Positions 53,171 through 60,691 of a stretch of 64,000 nt of DNA are shown piece by piece. This stretch comes from Symbiobacterium terraclitae (GTDB lineage Bacteria; Bacillota; Sulfobacillia; Symbiobacteriales; Symbiobacteriaceae), in assembly GCF_017874315.1 (NCBI RefSeq), contig NZ_JAGGLG010000014.1, positions 37,806-101,805 of the forward strand. The letters are read 5' to 3'. The position numbers and the translations under genes are program-made. Position 1 is the first letter of the stretch. Each line of letters begins with the position of its first letter. A model generated the notes under the pieces. The model searched no databases and was not told the origin of the DNA. It worked only from the letters and a program-made list of their open reading frames with translations.

Positions 53171-54031
53171 ATGCTCACCTTCCATACGGTTCTGCTCCTG
53201 ATCGCCCTGTTCGGCCTGGCCGGTCTCGTCGGCTGGACGATGCTCGGCCCCCTGGGTGCGGCCGTGGTGATCGCGGTGTCGCTCCTGACCAGCACGGCTG
53301 CGTACCGGGGGCGTGCACGGGCCTCGCTGCGCCAGATGGGCGGCCGTCCGCTGCAGTGGTATGAGGCCCCCGACCTGTACGAGCTGGTTGCGGCCCTGGC
53401 CCACCGGGCCGGGCTGCCGACGCCGCGCCTCTACCTGCTGCCGGGCGAGATGGTCAACGCCGTCGCGGTGGCCACCGCCAGCAGCAGCGCCATCGGCGTG
53501 ACGCGGCCTCTCCTGCGCCACATGCCCGCGGATGAGGTGGCGGCGGTGATCGCACACGAGCTCTCCCACATCCGCCACGGGGACCTGCCCCTCAACATGG
53601 TCGCCGCCGGCCTGGCTGGCGCAGCGGCGGTGCTGGCCGAGATGGGACGTTTCGGCGTGATCTTCGCCTGGCTGCTCGGGGCGCCGGTCGGCGTCGGCGA
53701 GCTGGCCCTTGCACTGCTGGTCGCCGGCGGGATTCCTGCCGTCGCCCTGGCCCTGCGGATGAGCATCTCCCGGGAGCGGGAGTACCTGGCCGACGCCGGC
53801 GCCGCGGCCCTGGTGGGATCAACGCAGCTCATGGCCCGGGCCCTCTGGCGGCTGGATCAGCTCAACCGGCCGACCTGGTGGCAGCGTCTGCTGGGCTACC
53901 CGTCACCGGTGGAGCCCACCGGACTGGCCGCACTGTTCAGCAGCCATCCGCCCACCCGGCAGCGCATCGCCCGGCTGCAGGCGATGCGCCCGCCCCGGCC
54001 GAACCTGACCTACGGTTTCCTCCACCTGTGA
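53171..54031 (+). CDS. M48-family (HtpX-like) membrane zinc metalloprotease
   Basis: 286 residues, ATG with GGGGGG upstream. Two N-terminal membrane segments (VLLLIALFGLAGLVGWTML), the zinc-binding HELSHIRHGD near residue 137, two more hydrophobic segments, then the third-ligand region REREYLADAGA and SSHPPTRQRI near the end, all typical of M48B. HtpX proteases degrade misfolded membrane proteins with the catalytic part facing the cytoplasm. It stands alone with its own promoter and terminator. Confidence 0.92.
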   Translation: MLTFHTVLLLIALFGLAGLVGWTMLGPLGAAVVIAVSLLTSTAAYRGRARASLRQMGGRPLQWYEAPDLYELVAALAHRAGLPTPRLYLLPGEMVNAVAVATASSSAIGVTRPLLRHMPADEVAAVIAHELSHIRHGDLPLNMVAAGLAGAAAVLAEMGRFGVIFAWLLGAPVGVGELALALLVAGGIPAVALALRMSISREREYLADAGAAALVGSTQLMARALWRLDQLNRPTWWQRLLGYPSPVEPTGLAALFSSHPPTRQRIARLQAMRPPRPNLTYGFLHL

Positions 54032-54035
54032 CCCG

Positions 54036-54064
54036 AACCGCCCTGCCTGACCGCAGGGCGGTTT
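54036..54064 (+). terminator. Terminator of the M48 protease gene
   Basis: AACCGCCCTGC pairs with GCAGGGCGGTT around CTGACC and is followed by TTCCGC, five bases after the stop. Confidence 0.75.
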
Positions 54065-54206
54065 CCGCGCTTTGGACCTGCGGCCCGCCGGCTCACGGTG
54101 CGCCGCGGAAACGGCCAACGGAGAGCTGCGGACGGGTGCATGCGGCGGCCCCCACCAGGGGAGTTGGGCCGGCACGGCGAATCTGGAGGGCGGGAGGTTG
54201 TGAGGG

Positions 54207-55457
54207 ATGCCATACTCGATGTACGGGCGGTTTCCCGTCTTCGGCGAACACGACCGGGAGACCCTGGCCCAGCTCCAGACGTGCGCCGAGGTGGGGGACG
54301 CGGTCGCGGCGGCCCTGATGGCCGACGGCCACAAGGGATACAGCCAGCCCATCGGCGGGGTGCTCTTCTACGACAAGTACATCTCACCCTCGGGCGTGGG
54401 CTACGACATCGCCTGCGGGAACAAGGCCGTGCGCACGAACCTGACCTACGGCGACATCCAGGCCGACAAGGGGCGCCTGGCCAGCGAGATCTTCCGCCAG
54501 GTCTCCTTCGGCATCGGGCGCAAGAACGCCGTGCGGGTTGATCATGAGCTGTTCGACGACCCCACCTGGAACGACGTGCACTATCTGCGCACGCTGAAGC
54601 CCCTGGCCCAGGACCAACTGGGTACGGTGGGCGCCGGCAACCACTACGTGGACCTCATGGCGGAGGTGCAGTCCGAGTGGAAACTGGGCGACCCGATCCC
54701 TGCCGGAGCGCCGGTCTGGGTCGCCGTTCACTTCGGCTCCCGCGGGTTCGGCCACCGCACGGCTTCGGGCTTCCTCAACCTGGCGGCCGGGCGGGACTGG
54801 GACGCGCGGGCACCGGGCGAGTCCATGGACCAGCCCCCGACCCTGATCCCCGCCTCCTCAGCGCTCGGCCAGGATTACATCGCCGCCATGCGGCTGGCCG
54901 GCCGGTATGCCTACGCCGGCCGGGACTACGTGGTGGAGCAGGTGCTGCGGATCCTCGGCGCCGAGGCGACCTTCACCGTGCACAACCACCACAACTACGC
55001 CTGGCTGGAGGAGCACGGCGGCGTGAAGGGCTGGGCGATCCGCAAGGGCGCCACGCCGCTCTTCCCGGGACAGCTGGGTTTCATCGGCGGGTCCATGGGC
55101 GACATCGCGGTGGTCGTGCGCGGCGTCGACGGGGAGGAGGCCCGGGCGGCCCTCTACAGCACCGTCCACGGAGCCGGCCGGGTGATGTCCCGCACGCAGG
55201 CCGCAGGCAAGTGGAAGCGGATGGGCGGCAGGCGGGTCCGGGTGGGAGGCGCCATCGACATGGAGTCCGTCCGCCGGCGGCTCGCCGCCGCGGGGGTCGA
55301 GCTGCGGGGCGCCGGCGCCGACGAGGCCCCCGACGTGTACCGCCCGCTCCGGCAGGTGCTGGCCTGCCACGCGCCCACGATGGAGGTGCTCCACGTCCTG
55401 GCTCCGGTCTGCGTGGTCATGGCCGATGCCGAGGAGTTCGACCCGTACAAGGACTGA
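54207..55457 (+). CDS. rtcB: RtcB-family RNA ligase
   Basis: 416 residues, ATG with GGGAGG upstream. All metal and guanylylation residues of RtcB are recognisable: Cys in GYDIACGNKAVR, His in GTVGAGNHYVDL, His in WVAVHFGSRGFGH, His in TVHNHHNYAW, and the nucleophile His in YSTVHGAGRVMSR. RtcB seals 2',3'-cyclic phosphate and 5'-OH RNA ends with GTP and Mn2+. DIACGNK in place of the more common DIGCGM, and a length below 450, place it in a divergent RtcB branch. It is followed by a hydrolase and a HExxH protein in the same direction. Confidence 0.9.
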   Translation: MPYSMYGRFPVFGEHDRETLAQLQTCAEVGDAVAAALMADGHKGYSQPIGGVLFYDKYISPSGVGYDIACGNKAVRTNLTYGDIQADKGRLASEIFRQVSFGIGRKNAVRVDHELFDDPTWNDVHYLRTLKPLAQDQLGTVGAGNHYVDLMAEVQSEWKLGDPIPAGAPVWVAVHFGSRGFGHRTASGFLNLAAGRDWDARAPGESMDQPPTLIPASSALGQDYIAAMRLAGRYAYAGRDYVVEQVLRILGAEATFTVHNHHNYAWLEEHGGVKGWAIRKGATPLFPGQLGFIGGSMGDIAVVVRGVDGEEARAALYSTVHGAGRVMSRTQAAGKWKRMGGRRVRVGGAIDMESVRRRLAAAGVELRGAGADEAPDVYRPLRQVLACHAPTMEVLHVLAPVCVVMADAEEFDPYKD

Positions 55458-55634
55458 CCATAGCCGGCGCGCCCGCGCTCCGCCCGCCGCAGCAGCCCTG
55501 GGTGACGCCGGGGAGGGGGCCCTGGCGCCCAACCCTGCGGCAGGATAAGACCGAGCAGGCAAAGAAATCTGGCAATAGAGCAAGCGAACCCAGGACACGT
55601 GCAGCCCAACACCGCAAAGGGGGGACTCGGGCTG

Positions 55635-56258
55635 ATGCGAATCGAAGCGGTGCCGACGCCCTCTGGCGCCGGCGTGACGATCCAGAACCGGTTGACGGGG
55701 CCTGAAGGTGGCAGCGACAAGCTGATGGTGATGTTGCCCGGCAACAACTACAGCTGCGACGCGCCGGCGCTCTTCTACCTCAGGCAGGCGGCCGTCGCGG
55801 CGGGTTGGGACGTGCTCTCCACCGCCTACGCCTTCCAGCAGACGGGCGGCGAGGTCGACGGCCCCGCGATCCTCGCCGACGTCCGGGCGGCGGTCGAGCG
55901 GGTGCTGCCGAACGGCTACCGGGAGATCTGCATCGCCGCGAAGTCCCTGGGGTCGGCAGTCGCCCTTCCGCTGGCCCGCACCCTGTCGGAGTACCCGGTG
56001 TCGCTCCTGATCCTGACCCCGGTGCCCCAGTTCCTCCAGGAGCCGGTCGGCGACCTGCGCACGCTGGTCGTCATCGGCACGGAGGACCCTGTCTACCAGA
56101 TGCCGGAGTGCGCCGCCGCCCGGGAGCGGGCCGACGCCGAGTGGGTGGTCGTCCCCGACCTGGACCACGGGTTCAACGTGAAGGGCGACTGGGAGCGCTC
56201 GGTGGCGTCCCTGCCGCAGGTCATCGCCCCCTGCCTCCGGTTCCTCGCCGGGAGCTGA
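55635..56258 (+). CDS. Alpha/beta hydrolase
   Basis: 207 residues from ATG 55635 (GGGGGG nine bases upstream). The fold is indicated by LMVMLPGNNYSCDAPALFYL, the nucleophile elbow AAKSLGSAVALPLA (A-K-S-L-G), the acid region VVIGTEDPVYQ and the His in DLDHGFNVKGDW. It is a small cytoplasmic dienelactone-hydrolase-like enzyme of unknown substrate. Next gene begins 25 bp later. Confidence 0.85.
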   Translation: MRIEAVPTPSGAGVTIQNRLTGPEGGSDKLMVMLPGNNYSCDAPALFYLRQAAVAAGWDVLSTAYAFQQTGGEVDGPAILADVRAAVERVLPNGYREICIAAKSLGSAVALPLARTLSEYPVSLLILTPVPQFLQEPVGDLRTLVVIGTEDPVYQMPECAAARERADAEWVVVPDLDHGFNVKGDWERSVASLPQVIAPCLRFLAGS

Positions 56259-56283
56259 CTTCGCACAAGGGAGGCTCGGTCCC

Positions 56284-57324
56284 ATGGAGGTCCGACTCGA
56301 CCCCCGTCTCCTGACGCTGGCGGCTGCTCTCACGGCGACCTCCACGCCGCCCGCTGCGCATACGCCACCGGATACCCTGACTGCTGCGGCGGGTCCTTCC
56401 GCCGCCCCACCGGCGGAGCTTGAGCACCGACTGGTTGCCGAGACCCGGCGCCGCCTGGCGGGCGCGGCTGACCATCCCGCCGTGCAGTGGCTCCGGGCGG
56501 AGTACGAGCAGCACGACCTGCTCGGACTGGCCATGCAGGCCGTCCAGCTGGGCCCGCCGCCGGCGTTCGACGACGCCTGCCCCGACGGCGTGCCGCCGTA
56601 CGTCGAGACCTACTTCAACGACGTGGACCGGTCGGCCCTGGCCCGGGCGCTCCGGTCTGTCTGGCAGGACCTGCGCGTGGGGGAGTTGCTCGCCGACCAG
56701 GATGCCGAATGGCGGGCGGTGACTGCGACCGTGGAAGGCCTGCTGACGGACGCTCAGGTGGAACCGTTTCAGAGGCTCTTCTGGGGCCGCTTCCCGTACC
56801 GCCTCGTCGTCGTTCCCCTGTGGAACATGGCCGCCCGCGGGCTTCGGGGGGTGGGGGTGGCCAGCGTGCACGAGACGTACGCCGTCTGCCTGCCGCGCGG
56901 CGCCGCCCCGCCGGAACAGCGGGAGGTCCTGATCCTGGCGCAGCACGAGGCGAGCCATCCGGTCCTGGACGACATCCAGCGGCTCTACCCTGCCGTGCCC
57001 CGCGCCTGCGCCTTCGTCGAGACCGACTTCCCTCCGGCCGGCCGGTTCGCCCAGTTCTACGGCGACCCCACGTTCCGCTGGGTCGAGACGCTCATCCGTG
57101 CCTCCACCTGCTTCTACCTCGAGTACCTCGGTCGTCCGGACGACGCCGAGTCCTTCGCACAGTTGGAGGTGGAGTCCGGCGTCACCGCCATCCGCCCCTT
57201 TGTCTCGGCCCTGCGCCCGTGGTGGGAGGCGCGGCGCCGGGGCGAGGCTCCGGGGTTGGACCGGGTCCTGCCCCAGCTGCCGGCCTGGCTGCGGTCGGCC
57301 CTGGCGGAGTACACCAGCATGTAG
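56284..57324 (+). CDS. Putative zinc metallopeptidase (HEASH protein) of unknown function
   Basis: 346 residues, ATG with GGGAGG upstream. The start EVRLDPRLLTLAAAL and the late LILAQHEASHPVLDDI (~residue 226) resemble DUF4932-type proteins from memory. HEASH fits the HExxH zinc motif, and E in ETLIRASTCFYLEYLG downstream could be the third ligand of a gluzincin. No clear signal peptide; residues 18-45 are Ala/Pro/Thr-rich. It is in line with the hydrolase upstream. Substrate unknown. Confidence 0.65.
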   Translation: MEVRLDPRLLTLAAALTATSTPPAAHTPPDTLTAAAGPSAAPPAELEHRLVAETRRRLAGAADHPAVQWLRAEYEQHDLLGLAMQAVQLGPPPAFDDACPDGVPPYVETYFNDVDRSALARALRSVWQDLRVGELLADQDAEWRAVTATVEGLLTDAQVEPFQRLFWGRFPYRLVVVPLWNMAARGLRGVGVASVHETYAVCLPRGAAPPEQREVLILAQHEASHPVLDDIQRLYPAVPRACAFVETDFPPAGRFAQFYGDPTFRWVETLIRASTCFYLEYLGRPDDAESFAQLEVESGVTAIRPFVSALRPWWEARRRGEAPGLDRVLPQLPAWLRSALAEYTSM

Positions 57325-57405
57325 CGGGCGCTTGCCGAGTTGGGCGGCCGGAGGGGCCCGGCTCAGCACCGGCGGCCGCGAGGCAGGCTCACGGATCCTG
57401 ATGCC

Positions 57406-57783
57406 CTACCGCAGGACGTACTGGGCCAGCACCTGCTGGAGTTCGTAGATGTTCAGGCTCCGGTTGAACTGCTTCACGATCGGCTCGGCCGTTCCCGTGA
57501 CCCAGAGCTTCAGCTCGGCGTCCAGGTCAAAGTGGCCCGCCGTCTCAATGGCGAAGTGCGTGATCGAGCGGTACGGGATGGAGTGGTACTCGATCTTCCG
57601 TCCCGTCAGCCCCTGCTTGTCGACCAGGATCAGCCGCCGGTTGGTGAACAGGAACATGTCGCGGATCAGGCGGTACGCCTTCTCGATGTTCTCGCCCGCT
57701 GCCAGGATGGTCCCGAACTCCTGCTGCGCCTCGGATGCGCTCACCTCGGATGCGTTGCCCATCAGGCCGTCCAACAGACCCAT
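57406..57783 (-). CDS. Bacterial PH-domain protein
   Basis: 125 residues, ATG at 57783 with AAGGAGG upstream. The whole protein is the bacterial PH-like domain (bPH_1): IRDMFLFTNRRLILVDKQG, KIEYHSIPYRSITHFAIE, and ELKLWVTGTAEPI. These are small cytoplasmic proteins that often form rings; the function is mostly unknown. A single gene. Confidence 0.88.
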   Translation of the reverse strand: MGLLDGLMGNASEVSASEAQQEFGTILAAGENIEKAYRLIRDMFLFTNRRLILVDKQGLTGRKIEYHSIPYRSITHFAIETAGHFDLDAELKLWVTGTAEPIVKQFNRSLNIYELQQVLAQYVLR

Positions 57784-57939
57784 TGAGTTCCCTCCTTACA
57801 GTCACACGCCGCCTGGTCTGCACAGGCGGCGAGTCTTTTTGGCTCTCTTCAGATAAGACGCGCGCCGGCGCGGTCGAGTTCGGAGTGTCGGTGCCCTGCG
57901 CTGTGAATCCCCTGGGCGCCGTTTGGTGGGGAGGGCGCG

Positions 57940-58905
57940 GCGCATGGGTTCTGTTCGTGCTCGCTGTTGATGAGGCGGGGAGGGGTGTGCGGGCAGCGCA
58001 TGGCTTCTGTTCGTGCTCACTGTTGATGACGTGGGGAGGGGTGTGCGGGCGGCGGCTGGGTTCTGTTCGTGCTCACTGTTGATGGGGCGGGGAGGGGGTG
58101 GTCGGGCGGCGCATGGGTTCTGTTCGTGCTCACTGTTGATGAGGCGGGGAGGGGGTGGTCGGGCGGCGCCCGGGTTCTGTTCGTGCTCGTTGTTGATGAG
58201 GCAGGGAGGAGGTAATCGGGCGGCGGCTGGGTTCTGTTCGTGCTCGTTGTTGATGAGGCGGGGAGGGGGTTCGCGGGCGGCGCATGGGTACTGTTCGTGC
58301 TGAATGTTGATGAGGCGGATCGGGGTGATCGGGCGGCGCATGGGTTCTGTTCGTGCTCAGTGTTGATGAGGCGGGGAGGGGGTTCGCGGGCGGCGCATGG
58401 GTTCTGTTCGTGCTCACTGTTGATGAGGCGGGGAGGGGGTGGTCGGGCGGCGCCCGGGTTCTGTTCGTGCCCGCTGTTGGTGAGGCGGGGAGGGGTTGAT
58501 CGGGCGGCGCCCGGGTTCTGTTCGTGCTCGTTGTTGATGAGGCGGGGAGGCGGTGGTGGGGCGGCGCCCGGGTTCTATTCGTGCCCGCTGTTGATGAGGC
58601 GGGGAGGGGTGTGCGGGCGGCGCCCGGGTTCTGTTCGTGCTCGTTGTTGATGAGGCGGGGAGGGGGTTCGCGGGCGGCGCATGGGTACTGTTCGTGCTCG
58701 TTGTTGATGAGGCGGGGAGGGGGTTCGCGGGCGGCGCATGGGTACTGTTCGTGCTCACTGTTGATGAGGCGGGGAGGGGGTGAGCGGTCGGCGCATGGGT
58801 TCTGTTCGTGCTCAGTGTTGATGAGGCGGGGAGGGGGTGAGCGGTCGGCGCATGGGTTCTGTTCGTGCTCACTGTTGATGAGGTGGGGAGGGGTGCGCGG
58901 GCGCG
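57940..58905. repeat. 56-57-bp tandem repeat array, 17 copies
   Basis: CTGTTCGTGC or a one-base variant recurs 17 times from 57951 to 58859, mean period 56.8 bp. Each unit has TTCTGTTCGTGCTCACTG, then TTGATGAGGCGGGGAGGG and a variable GGTCGGGCGGCGCATGGG part. Conservation covers the full unit, so it is not a repeat-spacer array. The period of 57 (19 codons) keeps frames open on both strands; these are not genes. Confidence 0.93.
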
Positions 58906-58977
58906 GCGTGGGTCATGGCGCGCCTTCTGTTGCTGCAGCGTCGCAGCGGGTGGTGGACGTGTCCCTCGCTCCACCCG

Positions 58978-59270
58978 TCAACAGTGAACCAGAACAGATT
59001 CCAAGGCCTTGGCACGATGGGCGCTGGCCCGCCCGGTGACGACAGGCATGAACAGTTGAGCGCGCGGCGAGGTCGCCAGGAGGGCTGCTCCCTCCGGGTC
59101 ATCAACAGTGAGCCAGAACAGACCCAGTGGTCCGGGAGCGGCGGGGGCTACCCTGCCGCCAGAATGGCAGGCACAAACTGTTCAGTCTGAGACGAGTTCG
59201 GTAGAGCGGGTTCTCCCCCGGGCTACCGGGACCGCTGCCCCCCAGGGCCATCAACAGTGAACCAGAACAG
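58978..59270. repeat. Three dispersed inverted relatives of the 57-bp repeat core
   Basis: TCAACAGTGAACCAGAACAG occurs at 58978-58997, 59102-59121 (one change) and 59251-59270. Its reverse complement, CTGTTCTGGTTCACTGTTGA, is nearly the CTGTTCGTGCTCACTGTTGA core of the adjoining array. Between the copies lie CAGGCATGAACAGTT and CAGGCACAAACTGTTCA, also inverted relative to one another. No gene is seen from 58905 to 59385. Confidence 0.75.
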
Positions 59271-59385
59271 AACGCAATGTCCCGGATGGAAGTGGGAGTC
59301 CTTCCAGCGCCTGCGCCCTCCCTCGCCCGGCCGGCGCAGCGCCGCAACAGCAGAGGGGGCGGCCCTGAGGCCGCCCCCAGACCAC

Positions 59386-60249
59386 CTATCGCAACGCCCG
59401 CACGGCGTCCCGGTACGCCGCCTGCAGCGCCCGGGCCACCGGTCCCACGGCGCCGCTGCCCACTGGCTTCCCGTCCACGGCCACGATCGGCATGACTTCC
59501 GACGTGGTGGAGGTGAGGAAGAGCTCCTGGCAGCGGTCCAGCGCACCGAGGGGGATTCCCTGCTCCCGCACGGTGTAGCCCAGTTCCCGTGCGTTGCGGA
59601 TCACCCGCTGGCGGGCGATGCCGTTCAGGATGTAGTTGCAGGCGGGGTAGGTGACGATCTCGCCGTCCAGGACAGCGAAGAGGTTGCTGCTGCTGCCCTC
59701 GATGACGAACCCGTCCCGGACGAAGAGCGCCTCGTAAGCGCCGCGCTCCACCGCCTGCTGCTTGGCCAGGACGTTGGGCAGGAGCGACACGCTCTTGATG
59801 TCGCAGCGGGCCCAGCGCTGCTCGGGCACGGTGATGGCCGCCACGCCCTCCCGCCGGTGCTGTTCGCCTGCGGCGAGCGCCTCGGGTGAGAGCGGGTGGG
59901 TCAGCACCACGACAGTCGGCGCCGCCGTCCCGGTCGGGAAGGCGTGTGCCCGGGGGGCATGCACCCCGCGGGTGATCTGGAAGTACACGGTCCCCTCATC
60001 CAGCCCGTTGCGCCGGATGAGCTCGCGGGTCACCGCAGCCAGGTGCTCGCCGTCGGGCTCGGGCAGGCGCAGCTCTCCGGCGCTGCGGGAGAGCCGCGCC
60101 AGGTGCGGCTCCAGGTCGAACGGACGGCCGCCGTAAACCCGAACCACCTCGTAGATACCGTCCGCGAAGAGAAAGGCCCGATCTTCCACGGAGATCAGGG
60201 CCCTCTCATGCGGGACAAACTCGCCGTTAAGGTACACGGTTGACGACAT
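59386..60249 (-). CDS. dat: D-amino-acid transaminase (class IV aminotransferase)
   Basis: 287 residues, ATG at 60249. Class IV PLP fold: ISVEDRAFLFADGIYEVVRV, the PLP-lysine region WARCDIKSVSLLPNVLAKQQ, and IEGSSSNLFAVLDGEIVTYP. The DIKSVSLLPNVLAKQ motif favours the D-amino-acid (D-alanine) transaminase branch over the branched-chain enzyme. It makes D-glutamate or D-alanine for peptidoglycan. The next gene upstream on the same strand (60269-60691) is 19 bp away, so the three minus-strand genes here may be one operon. Confidence 0.9.
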   Translation of the reverse strand: MSSTVYLNGEFVPHERALISVEDRAFLFADGIYEVVRVYGGRPFDLEPHLARLSRSAGELRLPEPDGEHLAAVTRELIRRNGLDEGTVYFQITRGVHAPRAHAFPTGTAAPTVVVLTHPLSPEALAAGEQHRREGVAAITVPEQRWARCDIKSVSLLPNVLAKQQAVERGAYEALFVRDGFVIEGSSSNLFAVLDGEIVTYPACNYILNGIARQRVIRNARELGYTVREQGIPLGALDRCQELFLTSTTSEVMPIVAVDGKPVGSGAVGPVARALQAAYRDAVRALR

Positions 60250-60268
60250 CTGTGCGCCTCCCCACTCG

Positions 60269-60691
60269 TTATACGGCCTCGGTGCGCTCCCCGAAGATCC
60301 GCTCCAGGAGCCCCGGTTCGTACCGGCGGACCGTCACCCTGAGCCAGATCTGCCCGGCCTGGTCCAGGGGCGGAGCCCCCGGAAGATGAACATCAGCCCT
60401 GTGGTCCAGCAGGCGGATCTTCAGGTTGGGTAGGTCCTTCACCACCTGCACCTCGTCGCCGAAGACCGTCAGCACCACTTCCCGGGCCACAGCGTAGAGC
60501 AGTTCCGGCCCCGTGGTGACGGACAGCACCCGCTTCCGACCAGGCAGTACCCGTTCGTCGCTCGGTCCTGTACGGCGTATGAACGTCAGCCAGATTTCAT
60601 GCTTGCCGGGCCGTACCTCCGGGAGGTCAATCCGACTTGCGATTGCCTTGGCTACGGTCCGGATCATCAGGTTGAGTTCGTTGTCCCCCAT
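60269..60691 (-). CDS. Small protein of unknown function overlapping rqcH
   Basis: 140 residues from ATG 60691 (GGGGGGTGG four bases upstream). It overlaps the 3' end of rqcH by 65 bp in another frame. Sequence blocks such as HEIWLTFIRRTGPSDERVLP and VYVR-like strands (IWLRVTVRRYEPGLLERIF) suggest a compact alpha/beta protein, but I recognise no family. Coding character continues after the overlap, which supports a real gene. Confidence 0.6.
   Translation of the reverse strand: MGDNELNLMIRTVAKAIASRIDLPEVRPGKHEIWLTFIRRTGPSDERVLPGRKRVLSVTTGPELLYAVAREVVLTVFGDEVQVVKDLPNLKIRLLDHRADVHLPGAPPLDQAGQIWLRVTVRRYEPGLLERIFGERTEAV

Noticed and set aside
57940..58905. CRISPR-like array with about 23-bp repeats and 34-bp spacers
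   Set aside because: The would-be spacers are nearly identical to each other, so the whole 57-bp unit is repeated; no cas genes are present.
57802..58974. Repeat-encoded frames (up to 186 codons) in the 57-bp array
   Set aside because: The 57-bp period keeps all frames open; no start signals or domains.
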